From Sulfurospirillum diekertiae (lineage in GTDB: Bacteria > Campylobacterota > Campylobacteria > Campylobacterales > Sulfurospirillaceae), in NCBI RefSeq assembly GCF_002162315.1, contig NZ_CP021416.1:496001-560000 (forward strand): a stretch of 64,000 nucleotides of DNA, read 5' to 3'. Numbering within the stretch: position 1 is the first letter of the stretch; every line of letters starts with the position of its first letter. Both the position numbers and the translations under genes were made by a program. Below the pieces are notes generated by a model. The model had not been told where the DNA came from, made no database searches, and was given only the letters and a program-made list of their open reading frames with translations. This document shows, piece after piece, positions 39,022-47,804 of the stretch.

Positions 39022-39531
39022 ATGTTCAAAATGTTCATCACTTTCATCTGCTCCTTCGTTTTTCTAGGCTGTGCCAAACACTATGCACCCCTTCCAACGG
39101 TTGAAAAAGTTGATCTAAACCGATACCTTGGCACATGGTATGAGATAGCACGGTATGACCACTCATTTGAAAAAGGCTGTACGAACGTATCGGCGACATA
39201 TGCGTTAAATGACGATGGAAGCATAAATGTCCTCAATCAATGCACAAAAGAAGATGGAACGCATAAAGAAGCCAAAGGCATAGCTTACGCAGTAGATGCA
39301 ACAAATTCAAAATTAAGAGTGAGCTTCTTTAGACCTTTTTACGGTAATTATTGGGTGCTGATGTTAGATGAAAACTACACCTACGCGCTCATAGGTGAAC
39401 CCAGCCGCGAATACTTATGGATACTCTCTCGCTCAAAAAACATCGATGAAGTAACAAAACGTCAGATTTTAAATAAAGCAGCGGAATGTAATTATGATAC
39501 GAGTAAGCTTCTTTGGGTGAAGCAGGAGTAA
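39022..39531 (+). CDS. Outer-membrane lipocalin lipoprotein (Blc family)
   Basis: A 169-residue protein starting at ATG 39022 (GGGAG at 39011-39015); an in-frame upstream start at 38986 lacks such a site. The signal ends in a lipobox FLGC, so the Cys is lipidated. The lipocalin hallmark is LGTWYEIARYDHSFEKGC, and GNYWVLML, YALIGEPSREYLWILSR follow as in bacterial Blc. Members bind lipids or fatty acids in the envelope. It sits between two imperfect 40-bp direct repeats, one of which is the 3' end of hcp, suggesting it was inserted or that the flank was duplicated. Confidence 0.92.
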   Translation: MFKMFITFICSFVFLGCAKHYAPLPTVEKVDLNRYLGTWYEIARYDHSFEKGCTNVSATYALNDDGSINVLNQCTKEDGTHKEAKGIAYAVDATNSKLRVSFFRPFYGNYWVLMLDENYTYALIGEPSREYLWILSRSKNIDEVTKRQILNKAAECNYDTSKLLWVKQE

Positions 39532-39542
39532 GGGGAATTACT

Positions 39543-39585
39543 GTTTAAAAAACCTGCATAAATCTTTATATGTAAAAATGGGAAG
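39543..39585 (+). repeat. Direct repeat, right copy (after lipocalin)
   Basis: TTTAAAAAACCTGCATAA, followed by the palindrome variant TTTATATGTAAA and AATGGGAAG, parallels the end of hcp at 38873-38912. Confidence 0.75.
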
Positions 39586-39619
39586 ATCTTCTATTTTTAT
39601 GAAGTTAAAATAATTGGCT

Positions 39620-41239
39620 TTATTCCATCTCTAAAATATTTATCGCTTTTTGATAATTTTCAGTATCTCCGTAAAAATATTCTTCTAGAAGTGGTTTGAT
39701 TTTATAGCTTTTGACAAAATCTAAATCCATATTTTGCATAAAATAACTATGCCCTAACATATAATCTTCTCCAAGTGTTTCTTTAATAAGTTGGTTGAGT
39801 TCATCCATCAAAGCTTTTGATTCCGAATGCGTAACTAATGAAGAATTAGGCTTCATTTTCAAAAAAGTAAACCTTCGTCTTAATGCTATGTCTATGGTTG
39901 CAATAGATTTATCCGTTGAGTTCATAGTCGCTATGATATAAAGATTTTCAGGGATTAAAAAAGGCGTTTTTGAATAAGGCAGAGTTACTTCATACTCTTT
40001 TTTCCCTCGTTTATCTTCTTCAATAAGTGTAATGAGCTCTCCAAAAATTTTAGAGATATTTCCTCGGTTGATTTCATCGATGACAATGTAGTAATTTTTC
40101 CGTGCTTCTTTTCGTTTTTGAATAGTATTCACATTCAATGTTTTTTCAAATTCTGCAATTTTTTTATAAATCATAAAATAATACCTAGCATTTCCATGAG
40201 TACTCTTTTGAGATTCGTAAGTTGGTTTTACATCTTCATAAGATTTTATATTTCCATTTTTAAACTCAAGATAATCTCTTTTTATAATATCTGGAGTCAG
40301 TCTTTGTGTATTTGATTTGATTGAGCCACCTAAAACAAAAGCTCCTCTATCATTGATACTTTCTATAGTAATTTTTTTATCGATAAAAAATTTTTCTTCT
40401 TTATCTAAACTATCTTGAACATGATTTGTAAATTTTTGAATCAATTCATCAAAATTGAGCTGCTTTGCATCTTCATTAATTTGGCTATTTTCCAAATTTT
40501 CTTTTGCTTTGTCAGCTATTCTTTTAAAAATACCACCTTTTTTATCAAGTTCAATATCTCCATTTTCATTAGGTCTAAATCCTTCAATGAAATCTTCATA
40601 TGAATAATTTTGATGAAAGGTTACGAACTCTATTCTTTTTTCATTTTTTATAGTTTCATATAACTCGTCAATACTTCCATCTTCGATTTCATCATTCTTA
40701 TTATTAATGACAAAATCAAAGATTTTACTTTCAGTAAAATCTCCACCTTCAATTAATGCAACAAGTTTTTTACAGTTAAAAGTTTTACCAACGCCTGGAG
40801 CACCATAAAGCATTATATTTTTTATATTCATATTTTTGTTCTCCATATAAGTCTTATTAATAATTTTTTCTAAATATTTGGTATCTTCATCTTCAATATA
40901 ACCAATGCTTCTAGTTGTTTTTTGATTTAATTTATTTGCATCAATACTAAAACCTTGATCTAGAATTTTTAAGATTTCAATTTTTATGACCTTGAATAAA
41001 ATCTTTATCCCGAGCAATGTCAGTCTTTATTTCTCCTAAAAATTTAGCTTTTGCAAATAATCTCTTTACCGTACAAAAAATAAATAATTTCATTTAGGTT
41101 TAATCTTGTTGAATCTCTTTGTATTAAAAAAATAGGAATTATCTCGATTCGGTAAAATATTTAAGAAGAATTTTTGTGTTTCTTCAAAAGTCTCAAACCC
41201 TTTGAGCTTAGTAGATAACCTAAAGATAATGTTACTCAT
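39620..41239 (-). CDS. mcrB: McrB-like GTPase of a McrBC type IV restriction system, frameshifted
   Basis: The GTPase part is continuous (41017-39620): Walker A YGAPGVGKTF, Walker B YYIVIDEINRGNISKIFGEL, and MNSTDKSIATIDIALRRRF, the McrB nucleotide-specificity region. The N-terminal domain starts at ATG 41239, overlapping the mcrC stop (ATGAGTAA), but is broken three times. Removing one base from runs at 41126-41132 (A7), 41049-41052 (T4) and 40981-40985 (T5) gives a continuous 538-residue protein with LIQRDSTRLNLNEIIYF and GEIKTDIARDKDFIQGHKIE in the joined part. McrB recognises modified DNA and drives cleavage by McrC. Confidence 0.82.
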
Positions 41240-42381
41240 TTATTACCTCTATTCTTTTTTTGATTTCATTGATAAAGTCATTATAGATAGTTTTTTCAGA
41301 ATTCAACTCAAGACTTCTCAATTTTAAGATTACTTTTTTATCGTTGATTCCTAGCATATCTTTACTGTAGATTTTGTCTAAATGTTTTGGATATAAAAGC
41401 ATCGTAGTATCAATATCTTTAAAATTATTAGCATACACATACATTTGGTATCTATCATTTCTACTTGCTATACTATTTGCTTTTAATATCTTGTATTTAC
41501 AATCTATTATTTAAATTTTTACTTTTTACGATAATATCTGGCTTTAAATTTAATCCACCAAAGGATATATAACCATTAGGTATTTCTACATCATCATATT
41601 TTTCTTTTAAAATTCTTGCAATAAACTTCTCAAATAGAATATTCATATCAAATAAAAAAGCAAATGACTTTTTATCTTGAGAAAAAAGTGGAATGGATTG
41701 TTTTAAAAGTAATAGTGCAATCTCAAAGCTAGTTTTAAATCTTTGAGTTAGTCTATTGAAATGAAAATTCAATGTATTTATATCGATGTGTTTATATTCA
41801 ACTTCATCGAAAATGAGTTCACATTGTTTTAATAGTTTTTTGTCGTCTACAAATTTTTGAAAAAATTTAACTGCATACAAAAAGAATTGATTCAAACTGT
41901 TATTTTCACAAAATTCGTCATATTGGCAATAGATTTTATCTTTTGTGAAGTTATATTTTAGATTTTCATTGATGAGATATTTGCCTTTTAAAACTCTTAG
42001 ATTGTTCTCTTGAGTAAGATATTCTTTAAAAATTCCTTTTTTAAGTTCTTTTAAAAGATTTTGGGCAAACATTTGAATAAAAATTTCTAAAATAGTATGT
42101 TTTTGATTCTGACAAGAAGCAATTTGTTCATTTGAGAGTTTTATATTATAGGCATACATCAGCATGTATATGAAGATATTTAGATTTTGCTCATCGTTTT
42201 TATTGGCAATTTTGGGCAAAATATAAAAGTCTTGATGGTTGAAATTCAAAATCCCACAATACTGTGCAGCTTTTAACGTTTTCCAATCAAGAGTAAAATA
42301 TTTATGTAATGCTTTATTGTCAATAATATGTTTACATAACTCTTTATGTGTTACTTCTTTATATTCATGGATGATTTGCAT
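41232..42381 (-). CDS. mcrC: McrC-like nuclease subunit, frameshifted
   Basis: As written, one frame covers 42381-41497 and another 41444-41232. Removing one base around 41510-41512 joins them into about 382 residues and restores the nuclease core: LKPDIIV, then NLIIDCKYKIL, i.e. the PD...DxK catalytic pattern of McrC. The C-terminus then runs RNDRYQMYVYAN, the usual McrC helix. It precedes mcrB, the reverse of the E. coli order. TATAAT on the minus strand at 42393-42388 lies so close to ATG 42381 that the message may be almost leaderless. Confidence 0.82.
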
Positions 42382-42387
42382 ATGTCA

Positions 42388-42441
42388 ATTATACTTAAAA
42401 TCTACAATAAAAATTTTAATGCCTTGATTGAAATTAATCAA
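42388..42441 (-). promoter_or_regulatory. Promoter region of mcrCB with FNR-like palindrome
   Basis: A consensus -10 TATAAT (42393-42388, minus strand) is preceded by TTGATTGAAATTAATCAA at 42424-42441, an inverted repeat nearly identical to the hcp operator. Its centre is about 50 bases from the inferred transcription start. Confidence 0.5.
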
Positions 42442-42472
42442 TAAAAGACAAGACTAAATTTTTTATCTATCT

Positions 42473-43351
42473 CTATTCATCTTCAACCAATCTTTTACGA
42501 ATCACCTTCAACTCTTCTTGACGTTTTTCATCCGCTTCGGGGTAGTGCATATCAAGCGCTTTGAAGGCATCGAGAAGAATGTTGGAGATGATGAGGCGAG
42601 CATTTTTTTTGTCGTCTGCTGGGACGATGTACCAAGGGGCATGTTTGGTGCTGGTGGCGCCAAGACACGACTCGTACGCGTGCATGTACTCTTTCCAGTA
42701 TTTTCGCTCTTCAAGATCGGCAAGGCTAAATTTCCAATTTTTATTGGGTTTGTCGATGCGTTCCAGAAAGCGTTTTTTCTGCTCGTCTTTGGAGAGGTGG
42801 AGGAAAAATTTGATGATTTTCGTGCCGTTTCGGTGGAGATGGCTTTCCAAATCTGTGATGGAAGCGTAACGCTCTTTCCAAATACTCTCTTCATCCAGCA
42901 AGCTATCGGGAAGTCTTTGTCCTTTTAAAATCTCAGGATGAACCCGAACGATGAGCACTTCTTCATAATACGAACGGTTAAAAACGCCGATCTTTCCGCG
43001 TTCGGGTAGCACGCACGTCGTACGCCAGAGAAAATCATGCGCGAGTTCTGTAGCCGCTGGGTGTTTGAAGCTGAAAACCTGACAGCCTTGTGGGTTGATG
43101 CCTGAGAGAACATGGCGAATAACGCCATCTTTGCCCGCCGCGTCCATTGCTTGAAAGATCAGTAAGACAGCGTATTTGTTGGAGGCATAGAGGAGTTGTT
43201 GCAGGTCGCTTAAGGCTTCGACACTTTTTTTGAGCGTCTCTTCGTACTCTTCTTTGGATGTGTAAAATTCTTTAACAAGCGTAGGCCATTTTTTAAGCTC
43301 AACTTTGGTGCCCTCAGGTACGAGAAAATCTTCGGTTTTGAGTTTCATCAT
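42473..43351 (-). CDS. Polyphosphate kinase 2 family phosphotransferase
   Basis: A 292-residue protein that transfers phosphate between polyphosphate and nucleotides. The P-loop-like block [20 protein letters not shown], the [22 protein letters not shown] segment (about 89-110) and [19 protein letters not shown] are diagnostic of PPK2. Length fits the one-domain class. Two adjacent ATGs (43351, 43348) could start it. Two exact palindrome copies lie just upstream. Confidence 0.93.
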   Translation of the reverse strand: MMKLKTEDFLVPEGTKVELKKWPTLVKEFYTSKEEYEETLKKSVEALSDLQQLLYASNKYAVLLIFQAMDAAGKDGVIRHVLSGINPQGCQVFSFKHPAATELAHDFLWRTTCVLPERGKIGVFNRSYYEEVLIVRVHPEILKGQRLPDSLLDEESIWKERYASITDLESHLHRNGTKIIKFFLHLSKDEQKKRFLERIDKPNKNWKFSLADLEERKYWKEYMHAYESCLGATSTKHAPWYIVPADDKKNARLIISNILLDAFKALDMHYPEADEKRQEELKVIRKRLVEDE

Positions 43352-43362
43352 TTACCTTTGTC

Positions 43363-43374
43363 TTTACATGTAAA
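43363..43374. repeat. Palindrome TTTACATGTAAA copy 11
   Basis: Exact copy (CTTTACATGTAAAG) between the PPK2 and YczE/kinase genes; first of a pair 48 bases apart. Confidence 0.97.
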
Positions 43375-43410
43375 GTATACGAATGTATTGTATCGCTTTT
43401 TAAAAAAGAC

Positions 43411-43422
43411 TTTACATGTAAA
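43411..43422. repeat. Palindrome TTTACATGTAAA copy 12
   Basis: Exact copy (CTTTACATGTAAAG); second of the pair, 4 bases after the kinase-fusion stop codon on its coding strand. Confidence 0.97.
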
Positions 43423-43426
43423 GAGT

Positions 43427-44718
43427 TTAGTGCGTAAAATCTTTGAGTAATTCAATAATTTTTTGAGCCGCTTTTTCGGAGCCGTATGAAGAAGCATCAA
43501 GTGTAACATGGTAGTTGGTCGCATCCTTCCAGTCTTTTTTTGTGTAGTGAAGACAGTAATTAGCACGATTTTTATCAGAAATTTCCAAGTCTTTATCGGT
43601 ACACGGTGGAAGTGCTCCGTATTTTTCATTGATCTTTGTTTTACGATACTCTTTGTTTGCGTGAATGAAAACATTGAAACAATTGGGGTCGTCTTTTAAG
43701 ATAAAATTGGCACAACGTCCGACAATCACACACGCACCTTTGGCACAAATATCGCGGATAATCTTACTTTGCACCATAAATAAAACATCAGCAGGCGGGA
43801 GTTGGTTATCCACGTAAGCGTAGTTTTGCTCGTAGAGTTCATACAACAATTCATTGGCTAAATGCTGTTCATTGGCTTGAATATACGCAGCCGTATACCC
43901 AGTCTTTTCTGCTGTGAGTTCAATGAGTTCTTTATCGTAAAAAGGAATGCCAAGCTCTTTGGCAATAAACTGTCCGATCTCATGTCCGCCACTGCCGTAT
44001 TCTCGTGAAATCGTAATCACCAACGCGTTGATACTTGCCGTTTCTTGCGGGCTTTGCGTTTGAGCAGCGGTGTATGTCCCCAACCATTGTTCGACAATCA
44101 CTAACTTGGTACTGTAAAATTTAATCAACGCCCCAACGAGCAATGCCGCGACAATGCTACCTTCACGTATACCTTCTAAACGCTGTAAAAAGGTAAAAGA
44201 GCTGATGACACCTATGATGACCATTGAACTATCTAGGCTGATTTTGACTTTACCAAACTCTTTGCGGTAGGTGTGCGAAATAGCAACCGCCAAACCATCG
44301 AGTGGCAAATAGGTCAAACGTGTTTTTAAGAGTAAAAAGATGCCAAATGCCAGCACACTGCACGCCACTAAACACCAAAAAACTTGTGCCACATAAGACG
44401 TCGGGTTTAACGTGGAGAGCAGATACATCGTAAAATCAATGCAGTACCCAAAAATGATCACGGAAGGGAGTTGAACAAGCTCTGTATCCATTGGTAGTTT
44501 TTGCGCAGAACCGCCATTTGCATAGCAATAAAAATGAGGTTGAGCAAAATGGTCAATTCACCCAAACTCAGCGGCAACGTTAAGCTGTACACGTACGGCA
44601 CACACGAAATCGGTGAAACACCTAAATTGGCTTTAACCGATAATGAAACACCTAACGCCATGATGAATTGCCCTAAAATAAAAACGACAATGCGCTTCGT
44701 CATATTTAACGTTAACAT
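43427..44718 (-). CDS. YczE-like membrane domain fused to cytidylate kinase-like domain, frameshifted
   Basis: The N-terminal half is a five-helix YczE/YyaS-type membrane domain (VVFILGQFIMALGVSLSVKA, GVSPISCVPYVYSLTL). The C-terminal 200 residues are a cytidylate-kinase-like P-loop domain (VITISREYGSGGHEIGQFIA, IVGRCANFIL). Two frames overlap at about 44458-44491. The break can be repaired by adding one base to the T5 run at 44498-44502 (giving RKKLPMDTELVQLP) or by removing an AG repeat unit. The repaired protein has about 430 residues. Its substrate is unknown; the kinase-like half is an unusual attachment for a membrane permease-like domain. Confidence 0.78.
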
Positions 44719-44871
44719 AGTTTAGTAATCCTTCATTGATGCAGTAGCGACAAAAACGTTTATGTGAAAACGGTTGGTTTTTGAGGGTGCATAGTAGTGT
44801 CTAAAACGAAGTAGGTACTATACTACAAACTCAATGAGAGGGAGAACTTTTTGAGCTAAACGCTTCATATT

Positions 44872-45087
44872 TTACTTCTGAGGTGCTTCCATTTCGATGA
44901 TTTCATCATTGATGGAAATAATCTCGCCAGCAACGATTTTAGCGCGTTTTCTTGTCTCCACTTCACCGTTTCGTTTCACGTGTTCTTCTTCGATGAGCAT
45001 TTTAGCCTGCGCACCACTTTCCGCAACGCCTGTCACTTTGAGCAGTTTAAATAATTCGATGAAGTCATCTTCTAGTTCAAATTTCAT
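44872..45087 (-). CDS. S4-domain RNA-binding protein (YaaA/RlbA-like)
   Basis: A 71-residue S4 domain beginning MKFELEDDFIELFKLLKVTG. I choose ATG 45087, with AAGGA ten bases upstream, over an upstream in-frame ATG at 45111. The core GVAESGAQAKMLIEEEHVKRNGEVETRKRAKI (by position, about 20-51) is the standard S4 RNA-binding helix-turn pattern seen in ribosome-associated small proteins. No neighbouring gene explains its role. Confidence 0.85.
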   Translation of the reverse strand: MKFELEDDFIELFKLLKVTGVAESGAQAKMLIEEEHVKRNGEVETRKRAKIVAGEIISINDEIIEMEAPQK

Positions 45088-45128
45088 TTTCAATCCTTTG
45101 TTTACGTGCAATAATATCCGAATCCATC

Positions 45129-45140
45129 TTTACATGTAAA
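45129..45140. repeat. Palindrome TTTACATGTAAA copy 13
   Basis: Exact copy between the divergent S4-domain gene and the Rieske protein gene. Confidence 0.97.
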
Positions 45141-45215
45141 CCTTCTCAAACCTCTATTGATGAAAGTTTTTGGTAAAATAGTCACACACAAAGTGGGGCA
45201 TAAAGGAACAGTGGA

Positions 45216-45716
45216 ATGGATAGAAACCGAAGGGTGGTGAATTACTCGCTCTTAGCATTGGCGGGAACGGGTATGTATTTTAGTGTCGGTACGATGTTCC
45301 AAACCTTAGAACCACCCAAAAAAGCGCGACTGGATGCGGCGACTTTTATAGACACTACAACGTTACCTCTGAATGAGATTTCCTATTTTATGTGGCAGAA
45401 AAAACCGCTTTTTATCCTCAAAAAAGATGCGTCGATGATGCTTGATACAAAGCGAGACATTCACATTGGCGAGTATTATTACACCTTAATGGTGGGGATT
45501 TGCACCCATTTAGGCTGTGTGCCAAAGTACGATGCGACGCTTAAACGCTTTGTTTGTCCGTGTCATAATGGGCAGTTTGACTACAATGGCAACGCGCTTG
45601 CAAGTCCTGTCACAAAGCCCTTGGTGATTCCGCCGTTTAAACTGAACAATGAAATGATTATTGTCGGCGAAGTGGGTGAGGCGTACCTACAATTGATGGA
45701 GGCATCAAAAGCATGA
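45216..45716 (+). CDS. petA: Rieske iron-sulfur protein of a bc-type complex
   Basis: 166 residues. The N-terminus MDRNRRVVNYSLLALAGTGMY has an Arg-Arg pair before a hydrophobic helix, consistent with Tat-dependent insertion. The 2Fe-2S ligands are in GICTHLGCVPKY and FVCPCHNGQFDYNG, giving the C-x-H...C-x2-H arrangement. It passes electrons from quinol to downstream carriers. Its stop overlaps the cytochrome b start by 4 bases. Confidence 0.93.
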   Translation: MDRNRRVVNYSLLALAGTGMYFSVGTMFQTLEPPKKARLDAATFIDTTTLPLNEISYFMWQKKPLFILKKDASMMLDTKRDIHIGEYYYTLMVGICTHLGCVPKYDATLKRFVCPCHNGQFDYNGNALASPVTKPLVIPPFKLNNEMIIVGEVGEAYLQLMEASKA

Positions 45717-46894
45717 ATTTAAAGCTTAAAAACTTCAATATTTTACTCTACACAGGCGCCATCATGGTGGTTTTGTGCCTTTTGCTATTGTGTTCAGGCA
45801 TTTTTCTGGCGATGCACTATATTCCCGATGCGGAGAAAGCCTTTGAAAGTGTCCATACGACGATAATGCAGGAAGTCAATTACGGCTGGCTGTGGCGGAA
45901 AATTCATGCGCTTGGCTCAACCTTTTTCTTTTTACTGCTCTACATTCATTTACTCGGCATGCTCTATTTTGGGTTTTACAAACATGGAAAAACGAAGTAT
46001 TGGTACAGTGGTATGGTGCTCTATTTTTGCTGTATGGTCATCGGTTTTACGGGGTATGTGCTTCCGATGGGGCAGATGAGTTACTGGGCGGCGCAAGTGA
46101 TTACGAGTTTGCTTGAGTATATCCCCGGAGCGGGAGAAGACATCGTGCTGTGGGTTCGAGGCGATTTTAGCGTGAGTGGCATCACGTTATTGCGCTTTTA
46201 CACTTTGCACATTGTGGTGATGCCTATGGCAATTTTAGTGATGATACTCGTGCATTCGGACTTTATGAAGTGGTACGCAACGACGAAGTTTTCATGGACA
46301 CGCAAAGGTTTACATGTAAGCAAAGAGGAGCGCTATAGCAAACACGATAGTATTCCCAAAGCGCCAAAACCGTTTTTCTCCAATGCCGTTTTAAAGCCAC
46401 TGTTGGCATGTACGCTCTTTTTGGCACTCTTTTTTTATTGCGTCTTTTTTCATGATTATTTAGCGTTTGATGCGCTCAATCTCACCCCTGCCAATCCAAG
46501 CGATACACCTGCACACATCTACCCTGAGTGGTATTTTTTATGGATGTTGCAACTGCTTAAGAGTTTTTTCTTTGACATCGGGATGATTAAAGGTTCGTAC
46601 ATCGGCATGTCATCTTTAGTGGTGGTCAATGTGGGGCTTTTACTCATGCCACTGTTAGATAGAAACCCTCGTCGCATTCCCGCACATCAGCGCCCTTACT
46701 TTTTAGTGTGGTTTTGGGCGTTGGTTGTGTCGCTCATAGCACTGAGTATTTTAGGAAAATTGCCAAGTTCGACACTTACTTTGTGGATTGGACTGTTTTT
46801 TTCCACCGTATTAATGGCACCTTTTTTTCATTTTGCCATTTCTTTCTCGAAAGGAGTCTCATGCCAAATCTTAAAATTTTTGCGGCAATCGTAG
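45713..46894 (+). CDS. petB: Cytochrome b of a bc-type complex
   Basis: A 393-residue, roughly eight-helix membrane protein. Heme-binding histidines are in the second helix region (KIHALGSTFFFLLLYIHLLG) and fourth (FYTLHIVVMP, LVHSDF). The quinol-site motif is YPEWYFLWMLQLLKSFF. N- and C-terminal parts are in one chain, as in bc1. The gene overlaps the next by 34 bases. A one-mismatch palindrome (46309) lies in the connecting loop. Confidence 0.93.
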   Translation: MNLKLKNFNILLYTGAIMVVLCLLLLCSGIFLAMHYIPDAEKAFESVHTTIMQEVNYGWLWRKIHALGSTFFFLLLYIHLLGMLYFGFYKHGKTKYWYSGMVLYFCCMVIGFTGYVLPMGQMSYWAAQVITSLLEYIPGAGEDIVLWVRGDFSVSGITLLRFYTLHIVVMPMAILVMILVHSDFMKWYATTKFSWTRKGLHVSKEERYSKHDSIPKAPKPFFSNAVLKPLLACTLFLALFFYCVFFHDYLAFDALNLTPANPSDTPAHIYPEWYFLWMLQLLKSFFFDIGMIKGSYIGMSSLVVVNVGLLLMPLLDRNPRRIPAHQRPYFLVWFWALVVSLIALSILGKLPSSTLTLWIGLFFSTVLMAPFFHFAISFSKGVSCQILKFLRQS

Positions 46895-47133
46895 TGTGCG
46901 TTTTTGTACTTGTTGTGGGGCTTGAGTGGTTGCCAAAACAGTATGCCCCTCAAACGAATGCCGTTGTCATGGAGCAGACGCTTACTGCGCCAACGAATGA
47001 AGAAAAAGCGATCTACGAAAAAGAGATGAGCAGGCGTGATGAGATGGGGTATAGTATCGTGGGGTATTTTCTTTTGCTCTCGGCATTGTTGTACCTTAAA
47101 ATTGTTCTGCAACGCTCCAAGTCAAGTGAGTAA
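46861..47133 (+). CDS. Small two-helix membrane protein of the bc operon
   Basis: A 90-residue protein starting at ATG 46861 with GAAAGGAG upstream. It has an N-terminal helix (FAAIVVCVFVLVVGLEWL), a 45-residue periplasm-sized loop and a C-terminal helix (YSIVGYFLLLSALLYLKIVL). There is no CxxCH heme motif, so it is not the cytochrome c subunit expected here. It may stabilise the complex or bind a separate c-type carrier; I do not recognise a family. Confidence 0.7.
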   Translation: MPNLKIFAAIVVCVFVLVVGLEWLPKQYAPQTNAVVMEQTLTAPTNEEKAIYEKEMSRRDEMGYSIVGYFLLLSALLYLKIVLQRSKSSE

Positions 47134-47141
47134 ACAAACGC

Positions 47142-47153
47142 TTTACATGTAAA
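47142..47153. repeat. Palindrome TTTACATGTAAA copy 14
   Basis: Exact copy (CTTTACATGTAAAG) between the convergent bc-operon and hemJ genes. Confidence 0.97.
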
Positions 47154-47155
47154 GA

Positions 47156-47668
47156 TTAAGGCTTCTTTTTTCCATCCAAAATTACGTCGATAATCATGGC
47201 AAAAATGCCTAGTGTAATGAGTGTAAATGCCCATGAAAAGCTCTTCGTGACTACATACCCGACAATCAAAATAGCCAAAGCCGTAGGGACTTCGTTGTAA
47301 GCTCTAAAAAATTTTCCACTTTTCGTGCAGGTGTCATTGGCAAGCTCTAAACGGTACTTTTCCAATGAAAAAGAGTAGAGGGTGAGGGCAATGAGTACCG
47401 TAAACTTTGCATAAATCCATCCACCGCTTGAGAGTAGTTGCGGGTCAATAAGAATCATGCTAAGACCACTTATCAGTGTTGCCCAAAAGGCAGGAAAACC
47501 GATGTATTTATAGATTTTATATTCTTGAATTTTCACAACTTCCACAAACGCTTTTTTTTCAGCATGTTCCACATGATAGACAAAAAGCCGTGGCAAGTAA
47601 AATAACATCGCCATCCATGACATGAGCGCAATAACATGAAACGCAAGCAACCATTTATAGTGATCCAA
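47156..47668 (-). CDS. hemJ: Protoporphyrinogen oxidase HemJ
   Basis: A 170-residue membrane protein with four helices (UPF0093). The conserved His is in WLLAFHVIALMSWMAMLFYLPRLFVYH (by position, residues 5-31) and the WIYAKFTVLIAL and FFRAYNEVPTALAI blocks match. HemJ oxidises protoporphyrinogen IX in the last steps of heme synthesis, consistent with the neighbouring heme-dependent complex. Confidence 0.9.
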   Translation of the reverse strand: MDHYKWLLAFHVIALMSWMAMLFYLPRLFVYHVEHAEKKAFVEVVKIQEYKIYKYIGFPAFWATLISGLSMILIDPQLLSSGGWIYAKFTVLIALTLYSFSLEKYRLELANDTCTKSGKFFRAYNEVPTALAILIVGYVVTKSFSWAFTLITLGIFAMIIDVILDGKKKP

Positions 47669-47804
47669 TATTTATCCTTTGACATTTTACAGACGTATTA
47701 TAACACCAAAAACTTACCCTAAACTGCTTTACATGTAATCCTTAAAACCTCCTCTAAAGTGAAACTATTCTACAATGACGAAAAGACTCAAAGGATGCCA
47801 AACC

